Part shown: in pieces, positions 9,728 through 19,700 of the stretch
Position numbering within the stretch: the first letter of the stretch is position 1
Layout of the letters: the number at the start of each line of letters is the position of its first letter
IMG/VR virus record: IMGVR_UViG_3300007516_001784
Span: 27,429 to 91,428 of that record
DNA from: a virus
Reading direction: 5' to 3' (one strand)
Length of the DNA stretch: 64,000 bases
Program-made: the position numbers and the translations under genes
The notes under the pieces: generated by a model
Seen by the model: the letters and a program-made list of their open reading frames with translations, nothing else
Database searches by the model: none
Told to the model about the DNA's origin: nothing

Positions 9728-10288
9728 ATGGTTAATTTCCCCACCCTGGAATGGATTCAGCAAAGTCTCGTCATTGATCCTTCTGGCTTCCGTCAATTGA
9801 AGCAGCCAGTCAATGGTTTTATTCGTAATGTTGATACGGGTGCGGGTGGGGTTCTAGATTTTGGTAGCATCAATACTACCGGCTCTGGTGCTATCAGCGA
9901 TACTAAGCTAGTGTACGCACGTATTTCAAGCATGGGTGATGCCAGTGGCGTATACAACATGCGTTTCTTTGTCACCAACGCTTCGTCTTTTACTGCTGGA
10001 GCGTACAGATTACTAGAACTCAAGAGCTTGCACTTCATTCCAAATATCATGTTGGACTCTGGTGCAAACAATACACCGACAAACGTTCCAACGAATGCGA
10101 ACTTCTTTGGTACGATTCAGACTCCTCATTGGCAGTCTGGTCAACCTTGGATGTCTGGCTTATTAGACGTGGACGTTAGTCAATATGCTTATCTCGCCGT
10201 TGAAGCCGGTGTAAGCGTACCAATTGGAACCAAGGGCGGTGCTGGTGCGGGCACATTTCGTTATCGCCTAATGTTCGATTTCTCATGA
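9728..10288 (+). CDS. Small beta-rich tail structural protein, 186 aa
   Basis: Starts one base after the previous stop. Low in charge and rich in Gly, Ser, Thr and aromatic residues, as expected of a jelly-roll-like virion protein. Its last 40 residues (YLAVEAGVSVPIG ... RYRLMFDF) resemble the end of the 10459-11100 product (YLNLILPIGFPLG ... RFGLVFNY), and the middle phrase with SSFTAGAY parallels DSALRAGVW there. The two are probably diverged paralogues forming related parts of a tail tip or baseplate. Exact function unknown. Confidence 0.7.
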   Translation: MVNFPTLEWIQQSLVIDPSGFRQLKQPVNGFIRNVDTGAGGVLDFGSINTTGSGAISDTKLVYARISSMGDASGVYNMRFFVTNASSFTAGAYRLLELKSLHFIPNIMLDSGANNTPTNVPTNANFFGTIQTPHWQSGQPWMSGLLDVDVSQYAYLAVEAGVSVPIGTKGGAGAGTFRYRLMFDFS

Positions 10289-10297
10289 AAAGATGTT

Positions 10298-10480
10298 ATG
10301 AATTTGTCTGATGACATCGTACTGAAAAAGGCTGGCGAACCAGAGGAGAACAAACTCCCCGTGGGAATCTATGTCATCACGTTTGACAATAGATTAGTAT
10401 TTGTACGTCGTTTTGCTGGACGTTTTGTACCCGTATCAGCACAGGAACAAGAAGAGCTATGTCAACAATTTCGCCTCTAA
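10298..10480 (+). CDS. Small hypothetical protein, 60 aa
   Basis: A short ORF bridging the gap between two structural genes, overlapping the next start by 22 bases. The composition is ordinary for a folded protein: an acidic N-terminus, then a beta-hairpin-like segment (IYVITFDNRLVFVRRF) and a short Glu/Gln tail. No motif is recognised. Its support is position: it fills otherwise empty space in a tightly packed operon and is in the coding direction. Confidence 0.55.
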   Translation: MNLSDDIVLKKAGEPEENKLPVGIYVITFDNRLVFVRRFAGRFVPVSAQEQEELCQQFRL

Positions 10481-11100
10481 TTCGCGTCTTCTCTTGGGAC
10501 GTAGCAGAGATTGCGAGCCCAGTAGGTCATCGCACAGTTCCTGGTGGTTCATTCGCTTTCAAGCACATGGTCTCGTCTGGCTGTATGACGGCAGATCCAT
10601 TGAATCCTGCAACGACATCTGGAGTGCTACTTTTCGAGGGCACAAAGTTTGACCTTACGAATTTGCCGCTTCCACCGCATTTGGCTTCTAAGCCAGCTTG
10701 CTTAACGTTTAATCTTGCGAATAGTGGCGTTGCTGTATCCGACCTGAGTTTGTTCTTGATTGACGACTCTGCTTTAAGGGCTGGCGTTTGGAGCGGTGCT
10801 GGATCGGGCATTGTTCAGATAATGCAAGGTGGATCAAGCTGGCTATACAATTTGTCTATGCCGTCAGGCTCAAGTCCAGTCTTGACCACAAGCATTCCAA
10901 GCATTCCAAATGTACGTCGTCAAGACGGTACAGCGGCACTCGCTGCACAGGACGATCTCAATTCGTCTGAGTTTGTATACCTAAACCTCATATTGCCGAT
11001 TGGCTTTCCACTTGGTAGCTTTGGAGTATGTGGATCTGGCTTATTGAGATTCGGGTTAGTGTTTAATTATTGGGCCAATGACTATCTTCTATCTTTTTAG
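10459..11100 (+). CDS. Beta-rich tail structural protein, 213 aa
   Basis: Rich in Ser, Gly, Pro and Leu with almost no long charged stretch, typical of a virion beta-sandwich. The C-terminal 40 residues resemble the end of the 9728-10288 product, which suggests a diverged pair. It starts inside the end of the preceding small ORF. Its stop codon TAG is part of the TTAGTGTATT motif and a short hairpin follows, so a transcription boundary is likely here. Confidence 0.7.
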   Translation: MSTISPLIRVFSWDVAEIASPVGHRTVPGGSFAFKHMVSSGCMTADPLNPATTSGVLLFEGTKFDLTNLPLPPHLASKPACLTFNLANSGVAVSDLSLFLIDDSALRAGVWSGAGSGIVQIMQGGSSWLYNLSMPSGSSPVLTTSIPSIPNVRRQDGTAALAAQDDLNSSEFVYLNLILPIGFPLGSFGVCGSGLLRFGLVFNYWANDYLLSF

Positions 11101-11106
11101 TGTATT
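11097..11106 (+). promoter_or_regulatory. TTAGTGTATT motif, copy 1 (candidate late promoter element)
   Basis: The motif overlaps the TAG stop of the preceding gene and lies 59 bases before the ATG at 11166. Identical copies occur at 11405, 21974 and 60458 and a variant at 61812, all between structural genes. Promoter function is inferred from recurrence and position. Confidence 0.5.
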
Positions 11107-11109
11107 CCA

Positions 11110-11130
11110 TAGTGGGTCAAGAGCCCACTA
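11110..11130 (+). other. Short intergenic hairpin
   Basis: TAGTGGG and CCCACTA form a perfect 7-bp stem around a 7-base loop, just after motif copy 1. There is no T run behind it, so it is not a standard intrinsic terminator; it could protect the transcript's 5' end or simply be chance. Confidence 0.35.
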
Positions 11131-11165
11131 GTCAAACGTTTGATTTCTTCGAAGGAGGCCATAAC

Positions 11166-11351
11166 ATGGCAACTGTTAATTTTACAAGTAGCACGAACAA
11201 CGCCAACGCTGTGTTGTGGAGCTTAGGAACGAAGCTGGAAAAGCATTCTGATCGTGATGGCGTTACGGTATCCCGTGGCGGTCTGATCAGTGCTATCAAC
11301 AACCTCGGTGTCGGCGTTACTGCGGCTAATCCTTTCACTATCCTTGGATGA
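11166..11351 (+). CDS. Small structural protein, 61 aa
   Basis: The start is decided by the strong ribosome site AAGGAGG at 11152-11158, seven bases before ATG 11166; an upstream in-frame start at 11100 lacks such a site. The product (begins MATVNFTSSTNNANAV) is small, with no Cys, and rich in Asn, Thr, Gly and Val. It has its own candidate promoter motif upstream and an intrinsic terminator downstream, so it is probably a separately and strongly expressed single-gene unit. That pattern suits a high-copy virion or decoration protein; the family is not recognised. Confidence 0.75.
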   Translation: MATVNFTSSTNNANAVLWSLGTKLEKHSDRDGVTVSRGGLISAINNLGVGVTAANPFTILG

Positions 11352-11377
11352 GTGAAAATCGCTGACTGCTAAGGCAG

Positions 11378-11406
11378 AGCCCGCTTATGCGGGCTTTGTC
11401 GTTTTT
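11378..11406 (+). terminator. Intrinsic terminator
   Basis: AGCCCGC and GCGGGCT form a perfect 7-bp GC-rich stem with a TTAT loop, followed by a T-rich tail ending in TTTTT. It lies 26 bases after the stop of the 61-residue gene and the T tail runs straight into motif copy 2, so transcription would stop and restart here. Confidence 0.85.
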
Positions 11407-11414
11407 AGTGTATT
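11405..11414 (+). promoter_or_regulatory. TTAGTGTATT motif, copy 2 (candidate late promoter element)
   Basis: Located at the 3' edge of the intrinsic terminator and 53 bases before the ATG at 11468. A terminator followed at once by this motif is what one expects of a promoter starting a new unit. Function is inferred. Confidence 0.55.
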
Positions 11415-11467
11415 TCTGACATGAGGCATAGCGTTTCGCTTAGCCTTTGGTGCAAGGGGAACTGTAT

Positions 11468-11932
11468 ATGGTTGACGCTTCGTTTGAATACGAGGGCAAT
11501 TTTGGCTCTCTTAAAGTGGTTACCCACTTTGATACTACGCATGTCATTAGCTGTATCAAGCATGACGGCGAGCACTTTCGTTTAGGCGGCACAGCCGTAA
11601 ATGAAGTCGCGGTCCACGAAGGCGTCATCCTCAATATTCCTCTTTCCACTTTTCGAGCGTTTACATCTAACGGTCAAGCTTTTGATAGCCGTGGTGTTTT
11701 ATCTCCAGAAAATTGGAGCGACGCCGATCTGCACTGTTATGTGCATGAGTATTATCCACTCGATATGGAGGGCAAGGAGCCAGAGTGGTTTGTGGCTAGT
11801 CGTTTATTGCAGAACGCCCATCGCATTTTCGTGAATCTTGACGTACTTGATGGTGGTGGCAATTTGATTAAGAGATATAGAATGTCTCCATTTACTGGAG
11901 AGCATGTAGTATTGGAGTACGTCAATGGTTAA
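11468..11932 (+). CDS. Tail-associated hypothetical protein, 154 aa
   Basis: ATG 11468 is chosen because AAGGGGA at 11453-11459 stands eight bases upstream; a TTG or GTG about 20 bases earlier would overlap that ribosome site. The product is a compact beta-rich protein with several His and Asp residues and an acidic middle (WSDADLHCYVHEYYPLDMEG). No family is recognised. It overlaps the following large adhesin by eight bases, so the two are probably translated together, and it may be a chaperone or small subunit for that adhesin. Confidence 0.75.
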   Translation: MVDASFEYEGNFGSLKVVTHFDTTHVISCIKHDGEHFRLGGTAVNEVAVHEGVILNIPLSTFRAFTSNGQAFDSRGVLSPENWSDADLHCYVHEYYPLDMEGKEPEWFVASRLLQNAHRIFVNLDVLDGGGNLIKRYRMSPFTGEHVVLEYVNG

Positions 11933-14900
11933 TTTTCTAGATGATGGATCATTGATTGGTTTGTGGCCGCTAAACGAACCTAGTGGTGCGGCAATCTTTT
12001 TGAATTACTCTCCAGCTAGATCACGTTGCCCAAGCGGTATTTCTTTTGATTTTCATGTTGCTCAAGCAGAAAATTCAAATAGTACGCAAGCTAAATCGTT
12101 GTGGCCAGGAACAACAAGCGTTTTTAATCCTGGCTCTGGTACTGTGTATAATGGGTATATGGTACAGGGATATTGGAAGCTTGGTGCTAACTCTGCACCA
12201 TTCAGTAAATATCTTGTTATGGGAAATGGCTGTTCTCAGACTCGTGCTCAGACACTTGCACCAAATATTAATCAAAGCGGCATTACCGTTGGCATTTGGA
12301 TTTACCCTAACAGTAACGGCTATTTGAATTATCTTGCAGACGCAAATACAGCGTCTTATAACGGACAAACCGAAGGGTTACGCTGTCATGCTTTGTATGC
12401 CCAGAAACAATTTGCATCAGTTGGTGGATGGCAAATCGGAGTTTCTGGTAATTTGCAGCAGGCTGCACAAAATGGTTCCGTACAAAACAATCAGCAGCTA
12501 GTAGCTTATGCTAGCATTGAGAGAACAACTGGTTCTCCAACTGTCATCAAGACGCCTATTGAGTCTGGTAGATATACGCACATTGCTTTTTCATATCGTT
12601 ATATTAATGGTACCGCTGATGAGGTTGTGCTATACAAAGATGGTCGTGTAGCGGCTAGCGGTACAAGCAATACTGGTGCTGGAGGTAGCAGCTCCACAAG
12701 TCTTGGCAATTCAACTCTTGTAACTCGTGCTCTTACTATTGGCGGTGGCGATAACGCCAATACTGGGACCAATAACTATGGTGGCACCACTGGTTGGAAT
12801 CATTTAGTCTCAGGAGCTTATTTATTCAGAAGAGTTCTTCATGAGGGCGAGGTATTGGATCTACATAGTGGATCAACTTTGCAACCATTACAAGACAATA
12901 TTGATAAGCCAATTAAGGTAGAACTTACTGATCCTCAATTACTTGCTCACTATCCATTTAGATCAGTTGGATGGCCCGATGTTACAAAAAATCATAGACC
13001 GTTGATTTCAGTAACAGACGAAGGACCAACTCTTGGTTACATTCCTGTTCCCGGTCCATTTAAGGGCGGTGGAATGCTGCATAATGGAACGAACTCATTT
13101 GAGCATTTTGTTGCTACTAGTGGTTTGATATATGAGATGTTGTCTGGTAGAAGCTGGAGTATTGGCATTTTTGCTGGTCCAGTTAATAGCAACAACAGAT
13201 CAAACAATATGATTGTGTCGATGGGCTCTGTATCTGCCGCTACTGTCACCGATCCTACTGTAATTAGTCAAGCGACGTTTGGTTTTGTATTGACACAAAA
13301 CACTAATGCTCCAGTTACAACACGTTTTGAAGCATATCCATTGGGAGATTTGACAGACGATATTTATAGAATTGATACAACATCAAGCGGCCTGTATAAT
13401 GGAGTTGTTCATCATCATGGTATTGCTTATGATGATTCGACTAAAGGTATTGCTGTTTATCTAGATGGTGTACTTCAAGGTAGTGGCATTCTTAAGCATT
13501 CGCTTACAGATCAACTGATTAGAGTTGCTGGTAGTGGATATCCATTAATGTTTGCAAATGGAGTTGCCAGTACCATTAGTAATCAAGCAAGTCATGGTAC
13601 GTTAGCTGCTGGTGGACAAGATACATTTCTTGGCCCTATTACTATTGTAGGTAGAGCGTTGTTGCCGCAAGAGTTTATGTATCTTGCACAAAGTGGTATT
13701 GATACGACTCCATTGTGGCGAACAATTCATGATACTCGACTGGTTGGTTATTGGCCTTGCTCCGATTATAAGATAGATGACATTATTGTTGAAGATAGGG
13801 CTAGAGTTTGGAATATCTTTCCTGGTAACTTGACTAGAGGAGAGACTGACGTTAGATGGAATATCTATGCGTCTAATCCCTTGATTAGTGAATTTGCTAC
13901 TCGTGGTACTATAGAGGCACTTTCAAGTTATGGTAATCTTGGTATTACATCAGGTGTATTTGGTGTACATGGATTGAGTCCTGGCACGGCTGTTGTTTCA
14001 AATGCTACATCTGCTAGATCATCTATTGGTAATCTCTGTCAAAGATATAAGCCGGTCAATGAGGAATGTGACACGACTCCGCAGAATGCAATTGGTGATT
14101 TTGTTTTGAGCTATGAAGTGACTCCAAGTGGTCGTATCCCTAATACACCATTTGGTTTAACTGCCAATGCTACTAAATTTGAAGCTAATTCAACGCTCAG
14201 TCTTTATGGTAATATGGGTGCCGGTACAACGGACGGAGAGTTGAGATCTTTCTTAACAACCGTTAATGAAGCACAGGGCTCCGGTGTATCTTTGGTATTT
14301 GCCTCTAGAGTAGGTACTTATGGAGCAAACACAAACTACGTGTCTTTGGTGTCTGGAGTGGTACCATTTGGTGTTCCAAGTAAGATTTTGTTTCATACGA
14401 AATTTGATTCTCCATATGACAATAGCGATACACTAGGATCAACTCCATTAACAGTCACGCTTTGGATTAATGGCGTCGTTGTGCAGCGTAGACGCATGAC
14501 TTCTGCAAGTGCAAGAGTGTGGGCTCCTGGTGGGACTGATAGTACCTCAGACAACTACCTCTTGCAATTTGGTGGAGAGGCTGGCAATGACACTTTTACA
14601 ACTCAAATTGCAAGAGATGGCGGATTGGGAGATATTTATATGCGAGAAATGTTCCTCATGAGAGGAACGTTTGATACAGGTGAAATTCAAGCACTTGCTG
14701 TTAGTGGTATTCAGGTACCAACTATTACTGGATATACGCCGACACTTACCAAGACTCAAGTTGTTATTGGTGATAATAATCTTGAAGGATACTGGCGATT
14801 CAATGGAGATGTACAGTATTCTGGTATTCGAGATTTGAGTCTTAAGGGAAATGATTTAGATCCTCTTGGTCAAAAGAATAACATTAACGGCGTTTCTTCT

Positions 14901-16730
14901 GCCGCAACACGAACTCTTAAGTTTTTGTCTGGACCATTAGCTAATTCAGATCTTGGAGTTCAATGCAGTGGCATTACATATGCCGGTCAGAGTAATGGCT
15001 CGACTAATCTTGTACCGCCATTTGCCGTCTCGGGAGTTGCTTTTGATTCTCCTCAAAATGGATTTTCTGTTGGCTTTTTAATGTCAAAGAGAAATTCGCC
15101 AGCCGGTAATACGCAAGAAACTATGCTTTGTTATGGCACAGTAGGTGCTAATGGTGCTACGAATAGTATAGTAGACTTCAATAAAGGATGGACTATTTAT
15201 GCTGACGAAACCAACAACATCAAAATGTTGGTATCTGTTGGTGGTACATCCTACTTTAAAAACCTTTCCAATGCAGCACAATCAGGACAGATTGTATGTG
15301 GCTCATTTGACGGTGCGTCAATTTATTCTGATTTGACTCGTTTCAATAATTACGAATTTGGTAACTCTAAACCACCACGTATTGATTTTTGGAGTCATTA
15401 TTGTTGGACATATGATTCATCTAGCAAAGAGTTAGTCTGTTATGTGAACGGACAAGAGGTTGATAGAAAACCAACTCAATATGATGTTGATCCGCTTAAT
15501 GGCGGCCCTCCGTCTGGATTGAATCCGTTGATTCCTGTCAATCCTGCGGCACGCATGATTACGTTCTTCTCGCCTCAAATGTCTGCACCATGGGACTTTA
15601 GTGCTTCCAATCTTAATGATGAAAATACTATTTTGACAGATGTGTTCTACTTTTCTCGTACACTTTCTGAGCCTGAAGTTAGATACATTTCTCAAAATGG
15701 AATTGACGACTCTCAACGTATTACCGTCAGCGGCCTTATTGGTGGATACGTAGTAGGATCTGATGTTGGATCTGGCTTAATTGGCGGTTACCAACGTGGA
15801 CAAGACTCTGTGTCTGGTATTATTGGTGCGATGAGCTTTGGTGCTTTTGATGCATCCGGCATTATTGGTGGATATGTTTCTGGTGTGATGTTTGAAAGCA
15901 CTGTTTCTGGTGTTGTTGGTGGTTACATTCATGGATATGATTTTGGCTCTGGTATAATTGGTGGCTATATCATAGGTACTGGATCAGTTAGTGGAATTTT
16001 TGGTGGATTCGTACTTGGTGGATTGCGTGGTAGCATGCAATTCGATGGTGGCTTTACAGTACAGGCCATTGCCGCTCAAGATTTCGATTCACAACTTGTA
16101 ATTCGTCAGGCAACAAACGCTGACTTTGATGCTAAGATAGTCATCTTTCAGGTAGAGACGGGACCACTTGTTGATATCATTACGCCTAACGCTACAGTCA
16201 GTGGAGTGACGGCACCATTCAATCAGTACTTTGTTGGTGCTGCATCTGGTACACAAGGTAAGTCGATTGTACAAGCACGCTGGACATTTGGAGATTTAAC
16301 ACCCGCCGTTACAGTTCCGGAAAGTGGTGCCGGTTTCTATCCCAATCAGCATTACTATGCTAGTAGTGGTTTCTTTATTGCCAAGTTTGAGGCCATTGAT
16401 TCTAATGGTCTTCATGGCTCAGCTACACGCATCATCAATGCCACTTCTGGTATTAGTCCTGTTATTATTAGCGTGTCTGGTGTACCTCGTTCTGGAAATG
16501 CAGCTTTGATTGTAGACTTCACAACAACTGTCGATAATTTGCCACCTGGAGTTGCGATCAACGCCAGTTTGTTGAATTTTGATGATGGGCAGTCTACGAT
16601 TACATTTAACCCAACTCACGTTTATTCTGAACCGGGTACTTATAAGCCGATTTGGTGTGTACGTGATTCTCGTGGTGTGATTTGGTGTGATAGCTTGGAA
16701 GCCGGTAACGACTTCTTGAAAGAGATCTAG
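11925..16730 (+). CDS. Large modular tail adhesin with LamG-like and PKD-like domains
   Basis: 1601 residues. Four consecutive concanavalin A/LamG-like modules each open with a phrase such as LIGLWPLNEPSG, LLAHYPF, LVGYWPCSD or LEGYWRFNGD and include strands of the type HIAFSYRY with DEVVLYKDGRV. These folds often bind sugars. Residues 1269-1369 hold seven tandem SGIIGGY-type repeats. Then come two PKD-like beta-sandwiches (WTFGD ... HYYASSGFFIAKFEAID; LLNFDDG ... HVYSEPGTYKPIW). There is no signal peptide. The protein is very rich in the dipeptide SG. It is best read as a receptor- or glycan-binding tail appendage; domain boundaries and ligand are unproven. Confidence 0.85.
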   Translation: MVNFLDDGSLIGLWPLNEPSGAAIFLNYSPARSRCPSGISFDFHVAQAENSNSTQAKSLWPGTTSVFNPGSGTVYNGYMVQGYWKLGANSAPFSKYLVMGNGCSQTRAQTLAPNINQSGITVGIWIYPNSNGYLNYLADANTASYNGQTEGLRCHALYAQKQFASVGGWQIGVSGNLQQAAQNGSVQNNQQLVAYASIERTTGSPTVIKTPIESGRYTHIAFSYRYINGTADEVVLYKDGRVAASGTSNTGAGGSSSTSLGNSTLVTRALTIGGGDNANTGTNNYGGTTGWNHLVSGAYLFRRVLHEGEVLDLHSGSTLQPLQDNIDKPIKVELTDPQLLAHYPFRSVGWPDVTKNHRPLISVTDEGPTLGYIPVPGPFKGGGMLHNGTNSFEHFVATSGLIYEMLSGRSWSIGIFAGPVNSNNRSNNMIVSMGSVSAATVTDPTVISQATFGFVLTQNTNAPVTTRFEAYPLGDLTDDIYRIDTTSSGLYNGVVHHHGIAYDDSTKGIAVYLDGVLQGSGILKHSLTDQLIRVAGSGYPLMFANGVASTISNQASHGTLAAGGQDTFLGPITIVGRALLPQEFMYLAQSGIDTTPLWRTIHDTRLVGYWPCSDYKIDDIIVEDRARVWNIFPGNLTRGETDVRWNIYASNPLISEFATRGTIEALSSYGNLGITSGVFGVHGLSPGTAVVSNATSARSSIGNLCQRYKPVNEECDTTPQNAIGDFVLSYEVTPSGRIPNTPFGLTANATKFEANSTLSLYGNMGAGTTDGELRSFLTTVNEAQGSGVSLVFASRVGTYGANTNYVSLVSGVVPFGVPSKILFHTKFDSPYDNSDTLGSTPLTVTLWINGVVVQRRRMTSASARVWAPGGTDSTSDNYLLQFGGEAGNDTFTTQIARDGGLGDIYMREMFLMRGTFDTGEIQALAVSGIQVPTITGYTPTLTKTQVVIGDNNLEGYWRFNGDVQYSGIRDLSLKGNDLDPLGQKNNINGVSSAATRTLKFLSGPLANSDLGVQCSGITYAGQSNGSTNLVPPFAVSGVAFDSPQNGFSVGFLMSKRNSPAGNTQETMLCYGTVGANGATNSIVDFNKGWTIYADETNNIKMLVSVGGTSYFKNLSNAAQSGQIVCGSFDGASIYSDLTRFNNYEFGNSKPPRIDFWSHYCWTYDSSSKELVCYVNGQEVDRKPTQYDVDPLNGGPPSGLNPLIPVNPAARMITFFSPQMSAPWDFSASNLNDENTILTDVFYFSRTLSEPEVRYISQNGIDDSQRITVSGLIGGYVVGSDVGSGLIGGYQRGQDSVSGIIGAMSFGAFDASGIIGGYVSGVMFESTVSGVVGGYIHGYDFGSGIIGGYIIGTGSVSGIFGGFVLGGLRGSMQFDGGFTVQAIAAQDFDSQLVIRQATNADFDAKIVIFQVETGPLVDIITPNATVSGVTAPFNQYFVGAASGTQGKSIVQARWTFGDLTPAVTVPESGAGFYPNQHYYASSGFFIAKFEAIDSNGLHGSATRIINATSGISPVIISVSGVPRSGNAALIVDFTTTVDNLPPGVAINASLLNFDDGQSTITFNPTHVYSEPGTYKPIWCVRDSRGVIWCDSLEAGNDFLKEI
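15729..16031 (+). repeat. Seven tandem 14-residue SGIIGGY repeats in the adhesin
   Basis: Units begin at residues 1269, 1283, 1297, 1311, 1328, 1342 and 1356. Six are exactly 14 residues and the fourth is 17. The consensus is SG-(I/L/V)-(I/V)-G-G-(Y/F)-x-x-G-x-x-x-x. Codon choice varies between units, so the repeat is old or kept by selection on protein rather than a recent DNA expansion. The regular glycine and hydrophobic spacing suggests a stacked beta or polyglycine-type structure. Confidence 0.9.
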
Positions 16731-16732
16731 AC

Positions 16733-19700
16733 ATGAATATTCTAGTGTCAGATGGCATTGTAGTTAGCGGCGTGGGAGTGCCGCTGAATGGCATTGCGTT
16801 CCCTTCTGGTCAGTTTGGATTTGGTGTACCGGGTTCTCAACTCGCTGCCTTCTTGTTGTCAGCAAATGCTGCGTTTGGTTTCAATGTCACGCCTCATAAT
16901 TTACAAACAGAATGGGTACCAATTGGGCCTCCTGAAACTTTTCATGGAGCTAGTGGACAGTTACCTGAAATTGGCAAGCCAATAGAAGTGTTCATTGGTG
17001 ATTTCTATTTCCGTGGAAGTGTAGTTCATTCGGATTATACGACTGGCATGGGAGGAACTGTCGTCAACATCACTCTTGAAGACGATCGTCGTAATTTGCG
17101 TCGTGTCAAAATTCATACGGAAGATCTTGGACAAAGTGTTCCAAGTGGAGTGGTTTCCGTCGCGAGAGCATTCCGTATTTTGAATGGTCTTGAAGACATC
17201 AATGGTAATCCATCGGAACCGCTTGTAAAAGAATATGATCGTATTTTGCAATTTGGTGGCACGTACGACCAAATCTTGGCTGCAATCGACCTCACCTATA
17301 ACGAAGGCAATTCATCTGTTCCGGTCTCTATTCTTCCAACTGTAGAACAGATCGAGAAGAACGTTGGCGGTACAGTCAGAGCTATACGTTTTCAGTTCAA
17401 CCTTGATCCTTTAGATGATGTATTGTCACGTATTCTTTTAGATACTGGTTACGACTGGTACTGGAATATGGACGCTCAGCGTGTATCTCTCATCAACAAG
17501 AAGATTCAGTTTGATATCAGTGAAGCTGAAATTCTGAACTTGGTGTCGAAATTTGGTAGCCAGTCTGGCTTAAACGAAACTAAGCAACTTGGCTTTGGTC
17601 ATGACGTTGTGCCGGATCCTACACGTTTTCGTGTTCTTGGCGGTCACCAAGAAGGCTTCATTAATTCTGAATTACTTAGTCCGATTGACGGAATGGAAAC
17701 GTCCGCACTTGATGGGAATGTTGTGTTCTCAAAAGCTTGGGACAAGTTGAGCGTTGGCTTTTATGATGCCGATGGATACTTTCGTACGTACATGCCCACT
17801 GAGAAAGAGTTACAGCTTGCACTTGCTGGTATTGAGCAATGGACGTACTACAAAATCTATCAAACGCCTAGCGGTACGGCCAATCCACCGGGGTATGGCT
17901 TTCCGCCCGACAATGGTTCTATTGCCGCTCAAAATTCATCGTTCCAAAGTCGCTTAGATCCGAACATGCCGCTCGCCGGTATTGCTACTGGTGCAGCCGA
18001 ATCTGGTCTACGAGTGATCAGTAATCGTAGAGATCAAGAGCAAAACTGGGTTATTGCATTCTTCAATAGAATTCGTGACCACGCTTCGCGTCACTATGGT
18101 CGTTCGTATGTGGTTGAAGGACTACTATACAATCAAGCCTCTGGCTTGTTTCATCTTGTTGACGCTGCCTGGGCGAACGTTGAAAATCAAGTACAAGGCT
18201 ATTCGCTGTCTGCTTCTGGCACCGTGACTACGAGTGGCGTATTCTTTGAAGATTACGAGATTAATCGCGATCTCGGGCCCGTGAGTCCATTCGTGACCGA
18301 AGACTTTAGAGTGCGTGCGTATTGCGTACTGCCACAAAGCACTGTGTACGGTCCACTTGGAGATGACAATCCAGCGAGCTTTGCCAATTGGACAGAAGAC
18401 GCACCGCCATTTAATCCAAGTGGTGATGGCAGACACTATATTCCCGTGACATTGCAAGACGTTGGAGATCGTGTAATAGATCCGCACAGCGAAGCAGATC
18501 TTTACGGTTTCGAGTCATATCCCAAGGGAACATTACTGTGTCAATTGCCGATTAATGCTGGTCCATCTGGCGGCATTGTCAATGACGGCATTATCTTTAA
18601 CTTGGCGACGATGTTGACTACTATCAACAAGTTGACTGGTTCTGGATTACTAGACATTATTAATCCATCTCAGGTATTGAATGTGTACGACGCACTTTCT
18701 GGCGTCGCAATTCCCGTACAGTCTCGTCTTCGTTATGGACAAACATATCCAAGTCAGTGGGTTTTGGGCGATCTTCATTATGAACGTCACGAAGATATAC
18801 AGCTAGATGATCAGTTTGTTCCGTGGGCATTCTCTCCCGAGGGCAATCAAACGTCGCTGGCTATTATGACAGATCGTGCTATTCGTCGCGTAGAAGGCAA
18901 GATTGTTCCCAAGTCTTCTTCTCGTTATGCTGACTTCCAGCAAGTTGGACTCCCGCTCTTGTCGTTTGATGCATTTGCGGAACAAAACATTGGTCCTTCT
19001 GGACTGTACGGCGAAATTTCGCACGGCGTCAGTGAACTCAATATCAGTTTTGGCATCGACGGCTTCGTTACACGTTACAAGATTCAGTCGTATTATCCTA
19101 AGTTTGGTCGCGAGGCCCCGCTTGGCGAGAGAGTTCGTGCCCAGCTCAATGGCATTCTGAATCCGATCGACTTTGCCGACTTGGCACTACTTGATCCCAA
19201 TCCAGATAGAGCCAGTAATCCCACGTTGCCGGGCGACGTATTTGCTCCGCCAATCTTCTTCGATGGAGAGCAGAACGCTGTTCGCGTGACTATTACAGAA
19301 GTCAACAACATTTTCTCTCTTTCAAGCATACCGGGAACGGCAGTCGATGAACGCTATCGTGGTATTGATCAACATCAATACACGAAGCCAACTACAGCAC
19401 TTGACTCATCCAATATTGATTTCCGCGAAGGTGCAATTTGTATTGATGGCTTCTTGAACATTGATGATCAGGCTGTTTATCATACAGATAATTTTGAGTT
19501 ACCCGATGGCAACATAATTTTGAGATACTTTACTCAGGGGCGTCCGTTTGCTAATGGCACAATTGTGCAAATTGAACGTGTCAACGCTGACAATACTGCT
19601 AACTATGATGTAACGATTGTTGGTGGCACGAATGACAGAGCGGTATTTGATCTACCCGTCTTAAATGGCTCTATTGTTGTTGGCCAGAAGACTACGCTTG

